From contig CBDCFF010000034.1 in the NCBI GenBank assembly GCA_965216225.1, forward strand, positions 248,001-312,000: 64,000 nt of DNA, given 5' to 3'. The position numbers and the translations under genes are program-made. This DNA is from 3107 sp965216225. Lineage in GTDB: Bacteria; Pseudomonadota; Alphaproteobacteria; Rhodobacterales; Rhodobacteraceae. Position 1 is the first letter of the stretch. Each line of letters starts with the position of its first letter. A model generated the notes under the pieces. That model was not told the DNA's origin, searched no databases, and worked only from the letters and a program-made list of their open reading frames with translations. Shown here in pieces: positions 8,002-15,518 of the stretch.

Positions 8002-9027
8002 TCAGCCGTCAAACAGGTCGTCCCGACGGCGTGGCGCGCTCAGGCCCAGATGATCCCACGCCTTCTGCGCCAGCATCCGGCCCCGCGGGGTGCGCTGGAT
8101 CAGACCCTGTTGCAACAGATAGGGCTCGATCACCTCTTCAATCGCGTCGCGGCTTTCCGACAGGGCGGCGGCCATCGTCTCCATGCCCACCGGGCCGCCA
8201 CCGTAATTCTCTGCAATAATGGTCAGATAGCGCCTGTCCGCCCCGTCAAGCCCCAGATGATCCACGTCCAGCCGGGTCAGGGCGCGGTCGGCAATCTCGC
8301 GGGTGATGCGCCCGTCGCCCTCGACCACCGCGAAATCCATCACCCGACGCAGCAGTCGCCCGGCAATCCGGGGCGTCCCGCGGGCGCGGCGCGCAATCTC
8401 CAGCGCGCCATCCGGCTCGGCAGGCGCCTTCAGCCGGACGGAATTTCGCGTGACAATCTCATGCAGTTCGGAAATGTCATAGAATTTCAGACGTGTGGGA
8501 ATCCCGAACCGGTCGCGCAGGGGCGTGGTCAGCAGGCCCAGACGTGTGGTCGCACCGACCAGCGTGAAGGGTTGCAGTTCGATCCGCACGGTTCGCGCAG
8601 CCGGGCCTTCGCCAACCACCAGATCCAGTTCAAAATCCTCCATCGCCGGATAGAGGATCTCCTCCACCGCAGGATTGAGCCTGTGAATCTCGTCGATGAA
8701 AAGCACATCCCGCGCATCGAGGTTGGTCAGGATCGCGGCCAGATCCCCGGCCTTTACCAGAACCGGGCCGGAGGTCATGCGAAAATTCACCCCGAGTTCG
8801 CGCGCTATGATCTGGGCGAGCGTCGTTTTCCCCAACCCCGGCGGGCCATGAAACAGGGTGTGATCCATCGCCTCCCCACGCCGTCGGGCGCTTTCGATGA
8901 AGATGCGCAGGTTGGCGCGGGTTTCGGCCTGGCCTATGAAATCATTGAGGGTTTCGGGCCGCAGCGCCCGATCATTGTCAGCCGGGAGCGGGTCGGCCCG
9001 CAGCAGGGCCGGATCGGGCTCGCTCAT
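8002..9027 (-). CDS. ruvB: Holliday junction branch migration helicase RuvB
   Basis: RuvB is the AAA+ motor that drives branch migration of Holliday junctions with RuvA. The 341-residue protein has FIGQAETRANLRIFI, Walker A GPPGLGKTT (61-69), Walker B with LFIDEIHRL, sensor 1 GATTRLGLL, the arginine-finger region PLRDRFGI, and a C-terminal winged-helix domain ending PYLLQQGLIQRTPRGR. It is the last gene of ruvCAB, 3 bases after ruvA. The typical tol-pal genes do not follow; instead there is about 240 bp with no supported gene (7764-8001). Confidence 0.97.
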   Translation of the reverse strand: MSEPDPALLRADPLPADNDRALRPETLNDFIGQAETRANLRIFIESARRRGEAMDHTLFHGPPGLGKTTLAQIIARELGVNFRMTSGPVLVKAGDLAAILTNLDARDVLFIDEIHRLNPAVEEILYPAMEDFELDLVVGEGPAARTVRIELQPFTLVGATTRLGLLTTPLRDRFGIPTRLKFYDISELHEIVTRNSVRLKAPAEPDGALEIARRARGTPRIAGRLLRRVMDFAVVEGDGRITREIADRALTRLDVDHLGLDGADRRYLTIIAENYGGGPVGMETMAAALSESRDAIEEVIEPYLLQQGLIQRTPRGRMLAQKAWDHLGLSAPRRRDDLFDG

Positions 9028-9030
9028 CGC

Positions 9031-9726
9031 CTATCCTTTCGGCGCCAGGAGTTTCAGGGCCGTGCGGATCAGCGCGGCTTCGTCGGCTTCACCGGCTTCG
9101 GGTGCCGCGCCCGCAGCGGTTGCCACCGCCGATGCCGCCTCTGACGGAGAGTAGCCGAGATTGGACAGCGCCGACAGCGCCGCAGACTGGGCGGCGGCCG
9201 TCATGCCGACGGGCGCCGACGCCGCCGCGACCGTGGCGGGCGGATGCTCATCGCCCGCCGCCATCCCCGCCGCACCCGCCGCCGCGACCTGCGCCATCGT
9301 CGGCACACCGCCCAGCGCCATGACGCCCGGCGCCTTGTCCTTCAGTTCATTCACCACCCGTTGCGCGATCCTGGGCCCCACGCCCGGCGCCGCCTTGATC
9401 GACGCCCAGTCGCCCAGAGCGATTGCGCGCCCGGTGGCCTCTGGCCCCAGAACCCCCAGAATCGCCATTGCAGCCTTGGCCCCGACCCCCTGCACAGTCA
9501 CCAGCAGGCGATACCATTCCTTTTCCAGAAGCGTGGAGAAGCCCATGAGCTGCATCAGGTCTTCACGCACCAGCAACTCCGTGAACAGCGCCGAGGCCCC
9601 GCCGGGGCCGGGCAGCGCCGCGAGTGTCCGGTCGGAACAATGAATGATATAGCCGACGCCCTGCACATCCAGCATCACATGATCGTTGCCCTTGTATTCC
9701 ACCCGGCCCGAAAGTTTGCCAATCAT
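9031..9726 (-). CDS. ruvA: Holliday junction DNA-binding subunit RuvA
   Basis: RuvA binds the four-way junction and loads RuvB. The 231-residue protein begins MIGKLSGRVEYKGND, has the OB-fold (VGYIIHCSDRTL), the two HhH motifs (LVTVQGVGAKAAMAILGVL, IKAAPGVGPRIAQRVV) and the C-terminal RuvB-binding helix domain (ALSNLGYSPSEAASAV). A long Ala-rich linker (about residues 150-185) separates the last two. The ATG at 9726 overlaps the ruvC stop (ATGA). A longer in-frame extension upstream has no homology and was not used. Confidence 0.95.
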   Translation of the reverse strand: MIGKLSGRVEYKGNDHVMLDVQGVGYIIHCSDRTLAALPGPGGASALFTELLVREDLMQLMGFSTLLEKEWYRLLVTVQGVGAKAAMAILGVLGPEATGRAIALGDWASIKAAPGVGPRIAQRVVNELKDKAPGVMALGGVPTMAQVAAAGAAGMAAGDEHPPATVAAASAPVGMTAAAQSAALSALSNLGYSPSEAASAVATAAGAAPEAGEADEAALIRTALKLLAPKG

Positions 9727-10229
9727 GCGCGCACCCGTTTTTCCGACCGGATCAGGCGTCCGGCGCTGCGCAGATGAAACGCATGGCAGATCGCGATGGC
9801 CAGGGCATCGGCGGCGTCGGCCCCCGCGATTTCTGCCCCCGGAAATTGCAGCCTTACCATGTGATCGACCTGCCGCTTGTCGGCATGACCAACCCCGACA
9901 ATCGTCTTTTTGACGGTATTCGGCGCGTATTCGCCAATACTCAGCCCCGCCTGTGCCGGCGCCAGCAGCGCGATCCCCCGCGCCTGACCCAGCTTCAGGG
10001 TCGCAGCGCCATTCTTGTTCACGAAAGTCTGTTCCACCGCAGCCGCTTCGGGTGCGTATTGCGCCACCACCCGATCCAGTTGCCGATGCAGCGAAAGCAG
10101 ACGCTCCGGCAATGCCGCGCCCTGAGACACGCAATGACCGTTGGCGATATGCGACAGGTGATTGCCCTGCATTTCAATGACGCCCCAGCCGAGGCATCGC
10201 AGCCCGGGGTCTATGCCCAATACACGCAT
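9723..10229 (-). CDS. ruvC: Holliday junction resolvase RuvC
   Basis: RuvC cuts Holliday junctions symmetrically. The 168-residue protein begins MRVLGIDPGLRCLGWG, giving the first catalytic Asp7 in GIDPG. EQTFVNKNGAATLKLGQARG supplies the conserved catalytic Glu and the FxNxN loop, and GADAADALAIAICHAF provides the C-terminal DAADALA acidic pair. It heads the ruvCAB operon; ruvA starts within its stop codon. Confidence 0.96.
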   Translation of the reverse strand: MRVLGIDPGLRCLGWGVIEMQGNHLSHIANGHCVSQGAALPERLLSLHRQLDRVVAQYAPEAAAVEQTFVNKNGAATLKLGQARGIALLAPAQAGLSIGEYAPNTVKKTIVGVGHADKRQVDHMVRLQFPGAEIAGADAADALAIAICHAFHLRSAGRLIRSEKRVRA

Positions 10230-10450
10230 CTGCCCGCCTTTTGTTCTTGTTTCTCCGAACTAGCACGAAACACGAACATTTGCCAATCGCAAAGCGACCG
10301 GCCGTGCGGCCTGCATTTCGGCGTCGCGCCGAGCCATGCATTCCGCGCAGAGGAGGAATGCAGGAATTATTCTTGTCGGTTCCCCGGTTCGGCCATATCT
10401 GCTGGATTGCAACAATCGGGTTGCAACCAGTCAATGAGAGGAACAGTCAG

Positions 10451-10660
10451 ATGGCTGCACAAGGTATCTGCACTCCGGCCCGGACCAACATCGCAGGCGG
10501 TCTGGCTGGTCTGCCCGGCAATGTCGTGAACAATGTTCTTGCATGGTACCGGGGAACACTGACCCGCGTTGCCCTGAACAAGCTCAGCGATCACGAACTG
10601 GAAGACATCGGCCTGACCCGTGGCGACATCAATGTGGTCGCTGCACAGTACAATCGCTGA
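10451..10660 (+). CDS. DUF1127 family small protein
   Basis: A 69-residue basic protein ending with the DUF1127 motif (LNKLSDHELEDIGLTRGDINVVA). The family is abundant in alphaproteobacteria; some members act in RNA turnover and phosphate or arginine homeostasis, but this one is uncharacterised. The ATG has GAGAGGAA about 10 bases upstream. About 40 bases before the start are two TTGCAA boxes (10408-10413 and 10422-10427), a possible operator. A hairpin terminator follows at 10681. The 3' end is overlapped antisense by an unusual extension of prmA. Confidence 0.85.
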   Translation: MAAQGICTPARTNIAGGLAGLPGNVVNNVLAWYRGTLTRVALNKLSDHELEDIGLTRGDINVVAAQYNR

Positions 10661-11628
10661 TATTCCGGGCCGATGAACGGAAAAGATCGCGCCGGGGCGC
10701 GGTCTTTTCGCCCGCTTTTCGCCTGTAGCGGGCGCGGTTTTCGTTTCTGTTGCCTGCACAAAAGCACGGTGGTCCAGCCTTCGATCGTCTCTGCCTCCAG
10801 CGGATCGAAACCGCTGTTGCCATAGGTTTCGCGAATCTCTTCGGCCTGTTCATCAAGGATCCCGGAAAGAATCGCATGACCGCCCGGCGCGATGTGCCGC
10901 GCCATGTCCGGCGCCAGCGCCAGAAGCGGACCCTTCAGGATATTTGCAAGGACAAGATCGAAAGGCGCGGCCTCATGCAGGCGCGGAGAGTCGAAACCCG
11001 CCGCCTCCAGACACGCGACCCGCCCGACAAGATCATTGACTTCCAGATTGGCCGCGGCCACCTCGACGGCGACCGGGTCAATGTCGGTGGCGAGAACCGG
11101 ATTAGGCCATATTTTTGCCGCCGCCATGGCCAGCACCGCCGTGCCGCAACCCATATCGACAACATTCCGCCCGACGAACCCGGTTGCCGCCAACCGGTCC
11201 AGCGCGCGCAAACAGCCCTGTGTCGTGCCGTGATGCCCGGTGCCAAAGGCCATCGCCGCGTCCACCAGCAGGGCGACCGACCCGTCCGGAACCCTGTCCG
11301 AATCGTGGCTGCCGTGAACAACGAAGCGACCCGCCTTGATCGGGTGCAACCCGCGCCGGACCTGCGCCGGCCAATCGGTCTGTGGCAGTTCCGAGACGAC
11401 GAAGGGCCGCGCGCCATGGGCCGCCGCCAAAAGCGCCAGCCCCGCCTCATCCGGCGCTTCGGTAAAATAGCCGCCCACTTCCCGCCGGCCGGAGCCGTCC
11501 CCGAGCTTGAAAATGTCGATGCCCGTCGGTTCGGGTTCCAGCAGTTCCATTGCTTCGCCCAATGCTTCGGCGGGGGCCTGTCCGGGCAGGGTGGTCAGGG
11601 CCATGTGGATTGGCATGTGGATTGGCAT
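10591..11628 (-). CDS. prmA: Ribosomal protein L11 methyltransferase PrmA with a C-terminal read-through extension
   Basis: PrmA trimethylates ribosomal protein L11 using SAM. The 345-residue product has the N-terminal substrate domain, then VDAAMAFGTGHHGTTQG, the SAM motif VVDMGCGTAVLAMAAAK, ATDIDPVAVEVAAAN and LVLANILKGPLLAL. The family normally ends just after EGWTTVLL. Here the stop is missing and the frame runs on for about 50 residues, antisense through the terminator at 10681-10708 and into the DUF1127 gene. Start 11628 is in a TGATG overlap with the upstream MFS gene; a second ATG at 11604 follows a 12-bp tandem duplication (CATGTGGATTGG twice) and is an alternative. Confidence 0.9.
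   Translation of the reverse strand: MPIHMPIHMALTTLPGQAPAEALGEAMELLEPEPTGIDIFKLGDGSGRREVGGYFTEAPDEAGLALLAAAHGARPFVVSELPQTDWPAQVRRGLHPIKAGRFVVHGSHDSDRVPDGSVALLVDAAMAFGTGHHGTTQGCLRALDRLAATGFVGRNVVDMGCGTAVLAMAAAKIWPNPVLATDIDPVAVEVAAANLEVNDLVGRVACLEAAGFDSPRLHEAAPFDLVLANILKGPLLALAPDMARHIAPGGHAILSGILDEQAEEIRETYGNSGFDPLEAETIEGWTTVLLCRQQKRKPRPLQAKSGRKDRAPARSFPFIGPEYQRLYCAATTLMSPRVRPMSSSS
10681..10708 (+). terminator. Rho-independent terminator after the DUF1127 gene
   Basis: AAAAGA and CGCGCC pair with GGCGCG and TCTTTT around a short loop, giving a GC-rich stem with an A-rich 5' side and a T-run at the 3' side. Its symmetry lets it act in both directions. Confidence 0.75.
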
Positions 11629-12863
11629 CAAACCTGCTCCGCAGATGCAGGCAAACCGCGGGCAAGGATCGTCTCATGCCCCGGTTCCGGGTTGCGCGGG
11701 ATCAGGCAGGCCAGGACCAGAGACCCGAGGGCGATGCCGGCGGCAAGGACGAAGACCGCCGCAGGCGACACGATCCACAGGAGCCCCAGCAGAACCGGCA
11801 GGAACACCGCCGCGATATGGTTGATGGTGAAGGCCACTGCGGCGGTCGGCGCTATATCCGCCGGGTCGGCGATTTTCTGAAAATAGGTCTTCAGCGCCAG
11901 CGCCAGCGCAAAGAAGAGGTGGTCCAGCACATAAAGACCCGCCGCCAGCAACACGCCCCAGCCAAAGAAATAGATGCCGCCATAGGCCAGGAACACGCAG
12001 ACCAGCCCGGCATATTCAAAGATCAGCGCGCGGCGCTCTCCCCAACGGGCCACCGCCTGCCCCATCAGCGGGGCAAGGATAATGTTGGCAATCAGGTTGA
12101 TCAGGAAAAGCGCCGTCAGCTCATGCACATCGAAGCCGAAGCGTTCAACCATCATGAACCCGGCAAAGACCACGAAAATCTGACGCCGGGCGCCAGCAAG
12201 GAACTGCAATATGTAATAGAGCCAGTAGCGTCGGCGCAGAACGATCCGTCGTCGCTGCGGCGTCGTCGGCTCGAACTGCGGATAGGCAAGAAAGCAGAAC
12301 GCCGCAATCAGGGCGCAGGCCCCCCCGGACACCAGATAGACGAAGTTGTAGCTGAGGTCGAAACGCTCCCAGCCAAGCACGATCAGCACATAGGCCACCA
12401 GCGTGGCCGCAGACCCGGTCGCCGTGATCCAGCCCAGAACCTGCGGCGCCCGCGCCTTGTCGAGCCATTGCAGTTGCAGCGATTGATTGACCGTCTCGTA
12501 GTAGTGAAAGCCGATCGAACTGAGCATGGTAATGGTCAGAATGCCACCCAGTGAGGGAAACCATGCCGTCACTGCGGTTGCCGCACCCAGCAGCACCAGC
12601 GACACCAGGCCCAGCACCTGTTCTTTCATGAAAAGCAGGATCGCAATCACGCCCACCGCGAAGAATCCCGGAATCTCCCGAACCGTGTGCAACAGCCCGA
12701 TGTCCGCGCCGTCGAAACTGGCGATTTCAATGACGAAGTTGTTCAGCAGGGCGGACCAGGTGGAAAAGGCGACGGGCATTGCCGCCGCCATCAGAAACAA
12801 AAGCGTGACCGGGCGGCGCCATAGCGGGAGCCGACCCGCCTCATTGACCGGAAAATTCTGCAT
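11628..12863 (-). CDS. Major facilitator superfamily transporter
   Basis: The 411-residue protein has about 12 predicted membrane helices, including PVTLLFLMAAAMPVAFSTW, GFFAVGVIAILLFM, VLGWITATGSAATLVAYVL and a C-terminal AAVFVLAAGIALGSLVLACL. A basic cytoplasmic loop (TTPQRRRIVLRRRYW) lies between helices 6 and 7, as in MFS proteins. Substrate is unknown. It is translationally coupled to prmA through a TGATG overlap. Upstream is a 175-bp gap shared with the divergent mipZ. Confidence 0.85.
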   Translation of the reverse strand: MQNFPVNEAGRLPLWRRPVTLLFLMAAAMPVAFSTWSALLNNFVIEIASFDGADIGLLHTVREIPGFFAVGVIAILLFMKEQVLGLVSLVLLGAATAVTAWFPSLGGILTITMLSSIGFHYYETVNQSLQLQWLDKARAPQVLGWITATGSAATLVAYVLIVLGWERFDLSYNFVYLVSGGACALIAAFCFLAYPQFEPTTPQRRRIVLRRRYWLYYILQFLAGARRQIFVVFAGFMMVERFGFDVHELTALFLINLIANIILAPLMGQAVARWGERRALIFEYAGLVCVFLAYGGIYFFGWGVLLAAGLYVLDHLFFALALALKTYFQKIADPADIAPTAAVAFTINHIAAVFLPVLLGLLWIVSPAAVFVLAAGIALGSLVLACLIPRNPEPGHETILARGLPASAEQV

Positions 12864-13038
12864 GTCGCCCTCTTATGCCGGTTCCGTATCGGGTGAAAGC
12901 GCATATATGCACAATCCCTGTCGTGGTGGCCTGTCGTGATGGCGAAGTCTTTTGCTTTTCATCCATGAACCCACAACATAACATACAGTGTTGCCACCTG
13001 CGGGCAGGGCAATGAATCGGCTGCGGAAAGGGACAGGC

Positions 13039-13848
13039 GTGGCGCATATCATCGTTGTCGGCAACGAAAAGGGCGGGTCCGGCAAGTCAACGATATCCAT
13101 GCATGTGGCAACCGCCCTGGCCCGTATGGGGCACCGTGTCGGTGTGCTTGATCTGGACCTGCGGCAAAGGACTCTGGGCCGCTATATCGAAAACCGTCAG
13201 GTCTTCGTGGCCAGGCATGACGCGCCGCTGGCCAGCCCGGCATATCGGGAGCTGCCCGAAATCGACAGCACCCTGCTGCCACCGGGAGAGAACGTTTTCG
13301 ACCATCGGCTGTCAGCCGCCGTGGCGGCGCTGGAACCCGTTTCGGATTTCATTCTGATTGATTGCCCCGGCTCGCACACACGGCTCAGCCAGATGGCGCA
13401 TTCCCTGGCCGACACACTCATCACGCCGCTGAATGACAGTTTCATCGACTTCGACCTGCTGGCGCGGATTGATGCCGAGGCCGACAGGATCATCGGCCCG
13501 TCGGTTTATGCGGAAATGGTCTGGCGCGCCCGTCAGTTGCGCGCCGAGGCCGGCCTGCCGCCGATCAGCTGGATCGTGGTTCGAAACCGGCTTGCGGCGC
13601 AACAGATGCACAACAAGAAAAAGGTCGGCGACGCCCTGACCAACCTGTCAAGGCGCATCGGCTTTCGTGTCGCGCCGGGCTTTGGCGAGCGGGTGATCTT
13701 CCGCGAACTCTTCCCGCGCGGGCTGACCCTGCTGGATCTGAAAGACATGGGTGTGACACAGTTCAGCATCTCCAACGTCGCCGCCCGACAGGAAGTGCGG
13801 GATCTGGTGAAGGCGCTGAACCTGCCCGGAGTCGCGATCAGTTTCTGA
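13039..13848 (+). CDS. mipZ: Division-plane positioning ATPase MipZ
   Basis: MipZ is a ParA/MinD-family ATPase that forms a polar gradient with ParB and inhibits FtsZ, placing the division site in alphaproteobacteria. The 269-residue protein has the deviant Walker A NEKGGSGKST (residues 9-18), VLDLDLRQRTLGRYIENR typical of MipZ, DFILIDCPGSHTRLSQMAHS, and ADTLITPLNDSFIDFDLLAR. The start is a GTG at 13039 with AAAGGGA 7 bases upstream, since VAHIIVVGNEKGG is the family start. An in-frame ATG lies 27 bases upstream. Confidence 0.93.
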   Translation: MAHIIVVGNEKGGSGKSTISMHVATALARMGHRVGVLDLDLRQRTLGRYIENRQVFVARHDAPLASPAYRELPEIDSTLLPPGENVFDHRLSAAVAALEPVSDFILIDCPGSHTRLSQMAHSLADTLITPLNDSFIDFDLLARIDAEADRIIGPSVYAEMVWRARQLRAEAGLPPISWIVVRNRLAAQQMHNKKKVGDALTNLSRRIGFRVAPGFGERVIFRELFPRGLTLLDLKDMGVTQFSISNVAARQEVRDLVKALNLPGVAISF

Positions 13849-13870
13849 CCGGCTTTCTTTTTTCATCTTG

Positions 13871-13906
13871 ATATAGGTAGGTATAGTACCTATATATAGG
13901 TATATA
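13871..13906. promoter_or_regulatory. Overlapping palindromic operators ahead of the toxin-antitoxin pair
   Basis: AGGTA-TAG-TACCT (13879-13891) overlaps the perfect 16-bp palindrome TACCTATATATAGGTA (13887-13902). The AT-rich block directly precedes the antitoxin ATG at 13925 and contains TATA-type -10 sequences. Nested palindromes in this position are typical for autorepression by an antitoxin or toxin-antitoxin complex. Confidence 0.75.
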
Positions 13907-13924
13907 TTCATCCCGGAGAAAACC

Positions 13925-14344
13925 ATGTCAAAGTACAAACCCCTGGAAAATCATCTGAAGTCATTGAACTTCGGCGAAATCCCCATGACCTTCGAGGAAA
14001 TCGAAACGCTTCTCGGACACAATCTTCCCCCCTCTGCCCGGAAACATCGGCCCTGGTGGAGCAACAACCCCTCGAACAGCGCAATCACCCATTCGTGGCT
14101 CGCCGCAGGCTACAAGACCGCCAGAGTCGATATGGGAGGGCAACGGCTGGTCTTCGTGAGGACCGGAACCGGCACGGGAAATGCCAGTGAAACATCATCC
14201 CCTGTTTCGGAGAACCGCGCAGCAGGGCATCCGGTGCTTGGCTGCATGACAGCTACAGTGACCATGCCCGAGGACATCGACCTGACAGAACCCGCAATGT
14301 CCGAATGGACAGACATGACCCGGCAGGGGGGAACCATGTCATGA
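13925..14344 (+). CDS. Antitoxin: DUF7662-like domain joined to a Phd/VapB-like toxin-binding tail
   Basis: The 139-residue protein has two parts. Residues 1-80 (KYKPLENHLKSL, TFEEIETLLGHNLPPSARKH, WWSNNPSNSAITHSWLAAGY, RVDMGGQRLVFVR) resemble DUF7662, a small domain that may bind DNA. Residues about 98-128 (HPVLGCMTATVTMPEDIDL, then TEPAMSEW) resemble the GxMxGTVxIxxDxxxPxxxxW tail with which Phd/VapB antitoxins block PIN toxins. Its stop overlaps the toxin start (ATGA). The palindromes just upstream suggest autoregulation. Fold assignments are by motif only. Confidence 0.7.
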   Translation: MSKYKPLENHLKSLNFGEIPMTFEEIETLLGHNLPPSARKHRPWWSNNPSNSAITHSWLAAGYKTARVDMGGQRLVFVRTGTGTGNASETSSPVSENRAAGHPVLGCMTATVTMPEDIDLTEPAMSEWTDMTRQGGTMS

Positions 14345-14754
14345 GTGATCTGTTGCTCGATACGTGTGCGATGATCTGGACCGGAAATGGCGATTCACTC
14401 AGCCCGCAGGCTGTGGAATGCCTCAATGCCAGTCATCGCAAAGGGCGTCGGGTCCACATTTCTCCTCTTTCCGCGTGGGAGTTGGGGCTGCTCGTCTCCC
14501 GTGACCGGCTGCGGCTGACACGACCTGTCGCCGACTGGTTCGAAGAATACGTGAACGGGGGCCGACTGACGCTTGCCGGGCTGTCTCCGGGCATTCTGGC
14601 GGAATCCTCGTTCCTGCCGGGCAATCCCCCTGTCGATCCCGCAGACCGGATCCTCATCGCAACCGCCCGTGCCGGAGACCTGACCATCGTCACCCGCGAC
14701 CGCCTGATCCTGGCTTACGCAGCCAAAGGCCACGTTCGGGTTTTACGCTGCTAG
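14341..14754 (+). CDS. PIN-domain toxin (VapC-like ribonuclease)
   Basis: VapC-type toxins are metal-dependent RNases that cleave tRNA or rRNA. The 137-residue protein has the PIN acidic residues: Asp7 in LLLDTCAMIW, Glu47 in SAWELGLLVSRDRL, Asp102 in VDPADRILIATAR and Asp120 in IVTRDRLI. The order toxin-after-antitoxin with an ATGA overlap is standard for VapBC. The start at 14341 follows an AGGGGGG site. Its 3' end overlaps the lolD 3' end by 4 bases, so the cassette abuts a core gene. Confidence 0.88.
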   Translation: MSDLLLDTCAMIWTGNGDSLSPQAVECLNASHRKGRRVHISPLSAWELGLLVSRDRLRLTRPVADWFEEYVNGGRLTLAGLSPGILAESSFLPGNPPVDPADRILIATARAGDLTIVTRDRLILAYAAKGHVRVLRC

Positions 14755-15518
14755 GGCGCAGACCTGTCAATAACCCGGGTTGCGGAAAAGCGCCCGGCGC
14801 CGGCATTCGGAGGCGTCGGGAAAATGCTCTTCCCGACCACCCGGACGAGCCGCCCGTCCTGAAGGCGCACCTTGCGATCCATGCGGTCGGTCAGCGCCGT
14901 GTCATGGGTTGCGATCAGCGCCGACAGGCCGGTCTCGCGCGTCAGCGCCATGAGTGCGGCAAGCACCCGTTCGGAGGTCGCCTGATCGAGGTTGCCCGTG
15001 GGTTCGTCCGCCAGCAGCAGCCGCGGTTCGTTGGCCAGCGCCCGGCAGAAGGCGACCCGCTGCTGTTCGCCCCCGGACAGGGCCGCCGGGCGGTGATCGG
15101 CGCGCCCGGCCACGCCTACCCGCTCCAGAAGGTCGTGCGCCCGCGCCTCTGCCCGCCGCCTGGGCACGGCATTGGCCAGTTGCGGCAATACCACATTCTC
15201 CAGCGCGGAAAACTCCGGCAGCAGATGGTGGAACTGATAGACAAAGCCGACATCGCGCCGCCGCGCTTCGGTTCGCCTGCGGTCGGATTGACCCGACAGT
15301 TCCCGCCCGCCGATCTCTACCCGGCCCGCATCCGCCGTGTCCAGAAGCCCCGCGATGTGCAGCAGGGTGGATTTGCCCGCCCCGGACGGCGCGACCAGTG
15401 CGACGATTTCCCCCGGTTCGAGGGTCAGCTCTGCCCCGCGCAGAACCGGCACTTCGTTCGGACGGCCCCTGTTATAGGTCTTCTCGATCTCGGTCAGACG
15501 CAATACCGGATCACTCAT
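14751..15518 (-). CDS. lolD: Lipoprotein-releasing ABC transporter ATPase LolD, with a C-terminal tail
   Basis: LolD powers LolCE, which extracts outer-membrane lipoproteins from the inner membrane. The 255-residue protein has Walker A APSGAGKST (43-51), the Q-loop region YQFHHLLPEFSALENV, signature LSGGE (147-151), Walker B LLLADEPTGNLD, and the H-loop IATHD. LolD normally ends near DGRLV; here about 30 extra residues (KSIFPTPPNAGAG onward) reach the toxin gene, whose 3' end it overlaps by 4 bases. The tail is probably a by-product of the cassette next door. It overlaps lolE by 8 bases. Confidence 0.93.
   Translation of the reverse strand: MSDPVLRLTEIEKTYNRGRPNEVPVLRGAELTLEPGEIVALVAPSGAGKSTLLHIAGLLDTADAGRVEIGGRELSGQSDRRRTEARRRDVGFVYQFHHLLPEFSALENVVLPQLANAVPRRRAEARAHDLLERVGVAGRADHRPAALSGGEQQRVAFCRALANEPRLLLADEPTGNLDQATSERVLAALMALTRETGLSALIATHDTALTDRMDRKVRLQDGRLVRVVGKSIFPTPPNAGAGRFSATRVIDRSAP

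Noticed and set aside
10408..10427. TTGCAA-N8-TTGCAA as a defined operator of the DUF1127 gene
   Set aside because: Two 6-bp palindromes near a small gene are suggestive, but there is no nearby regulator or second example in the window; mentioned only in the gene entry.
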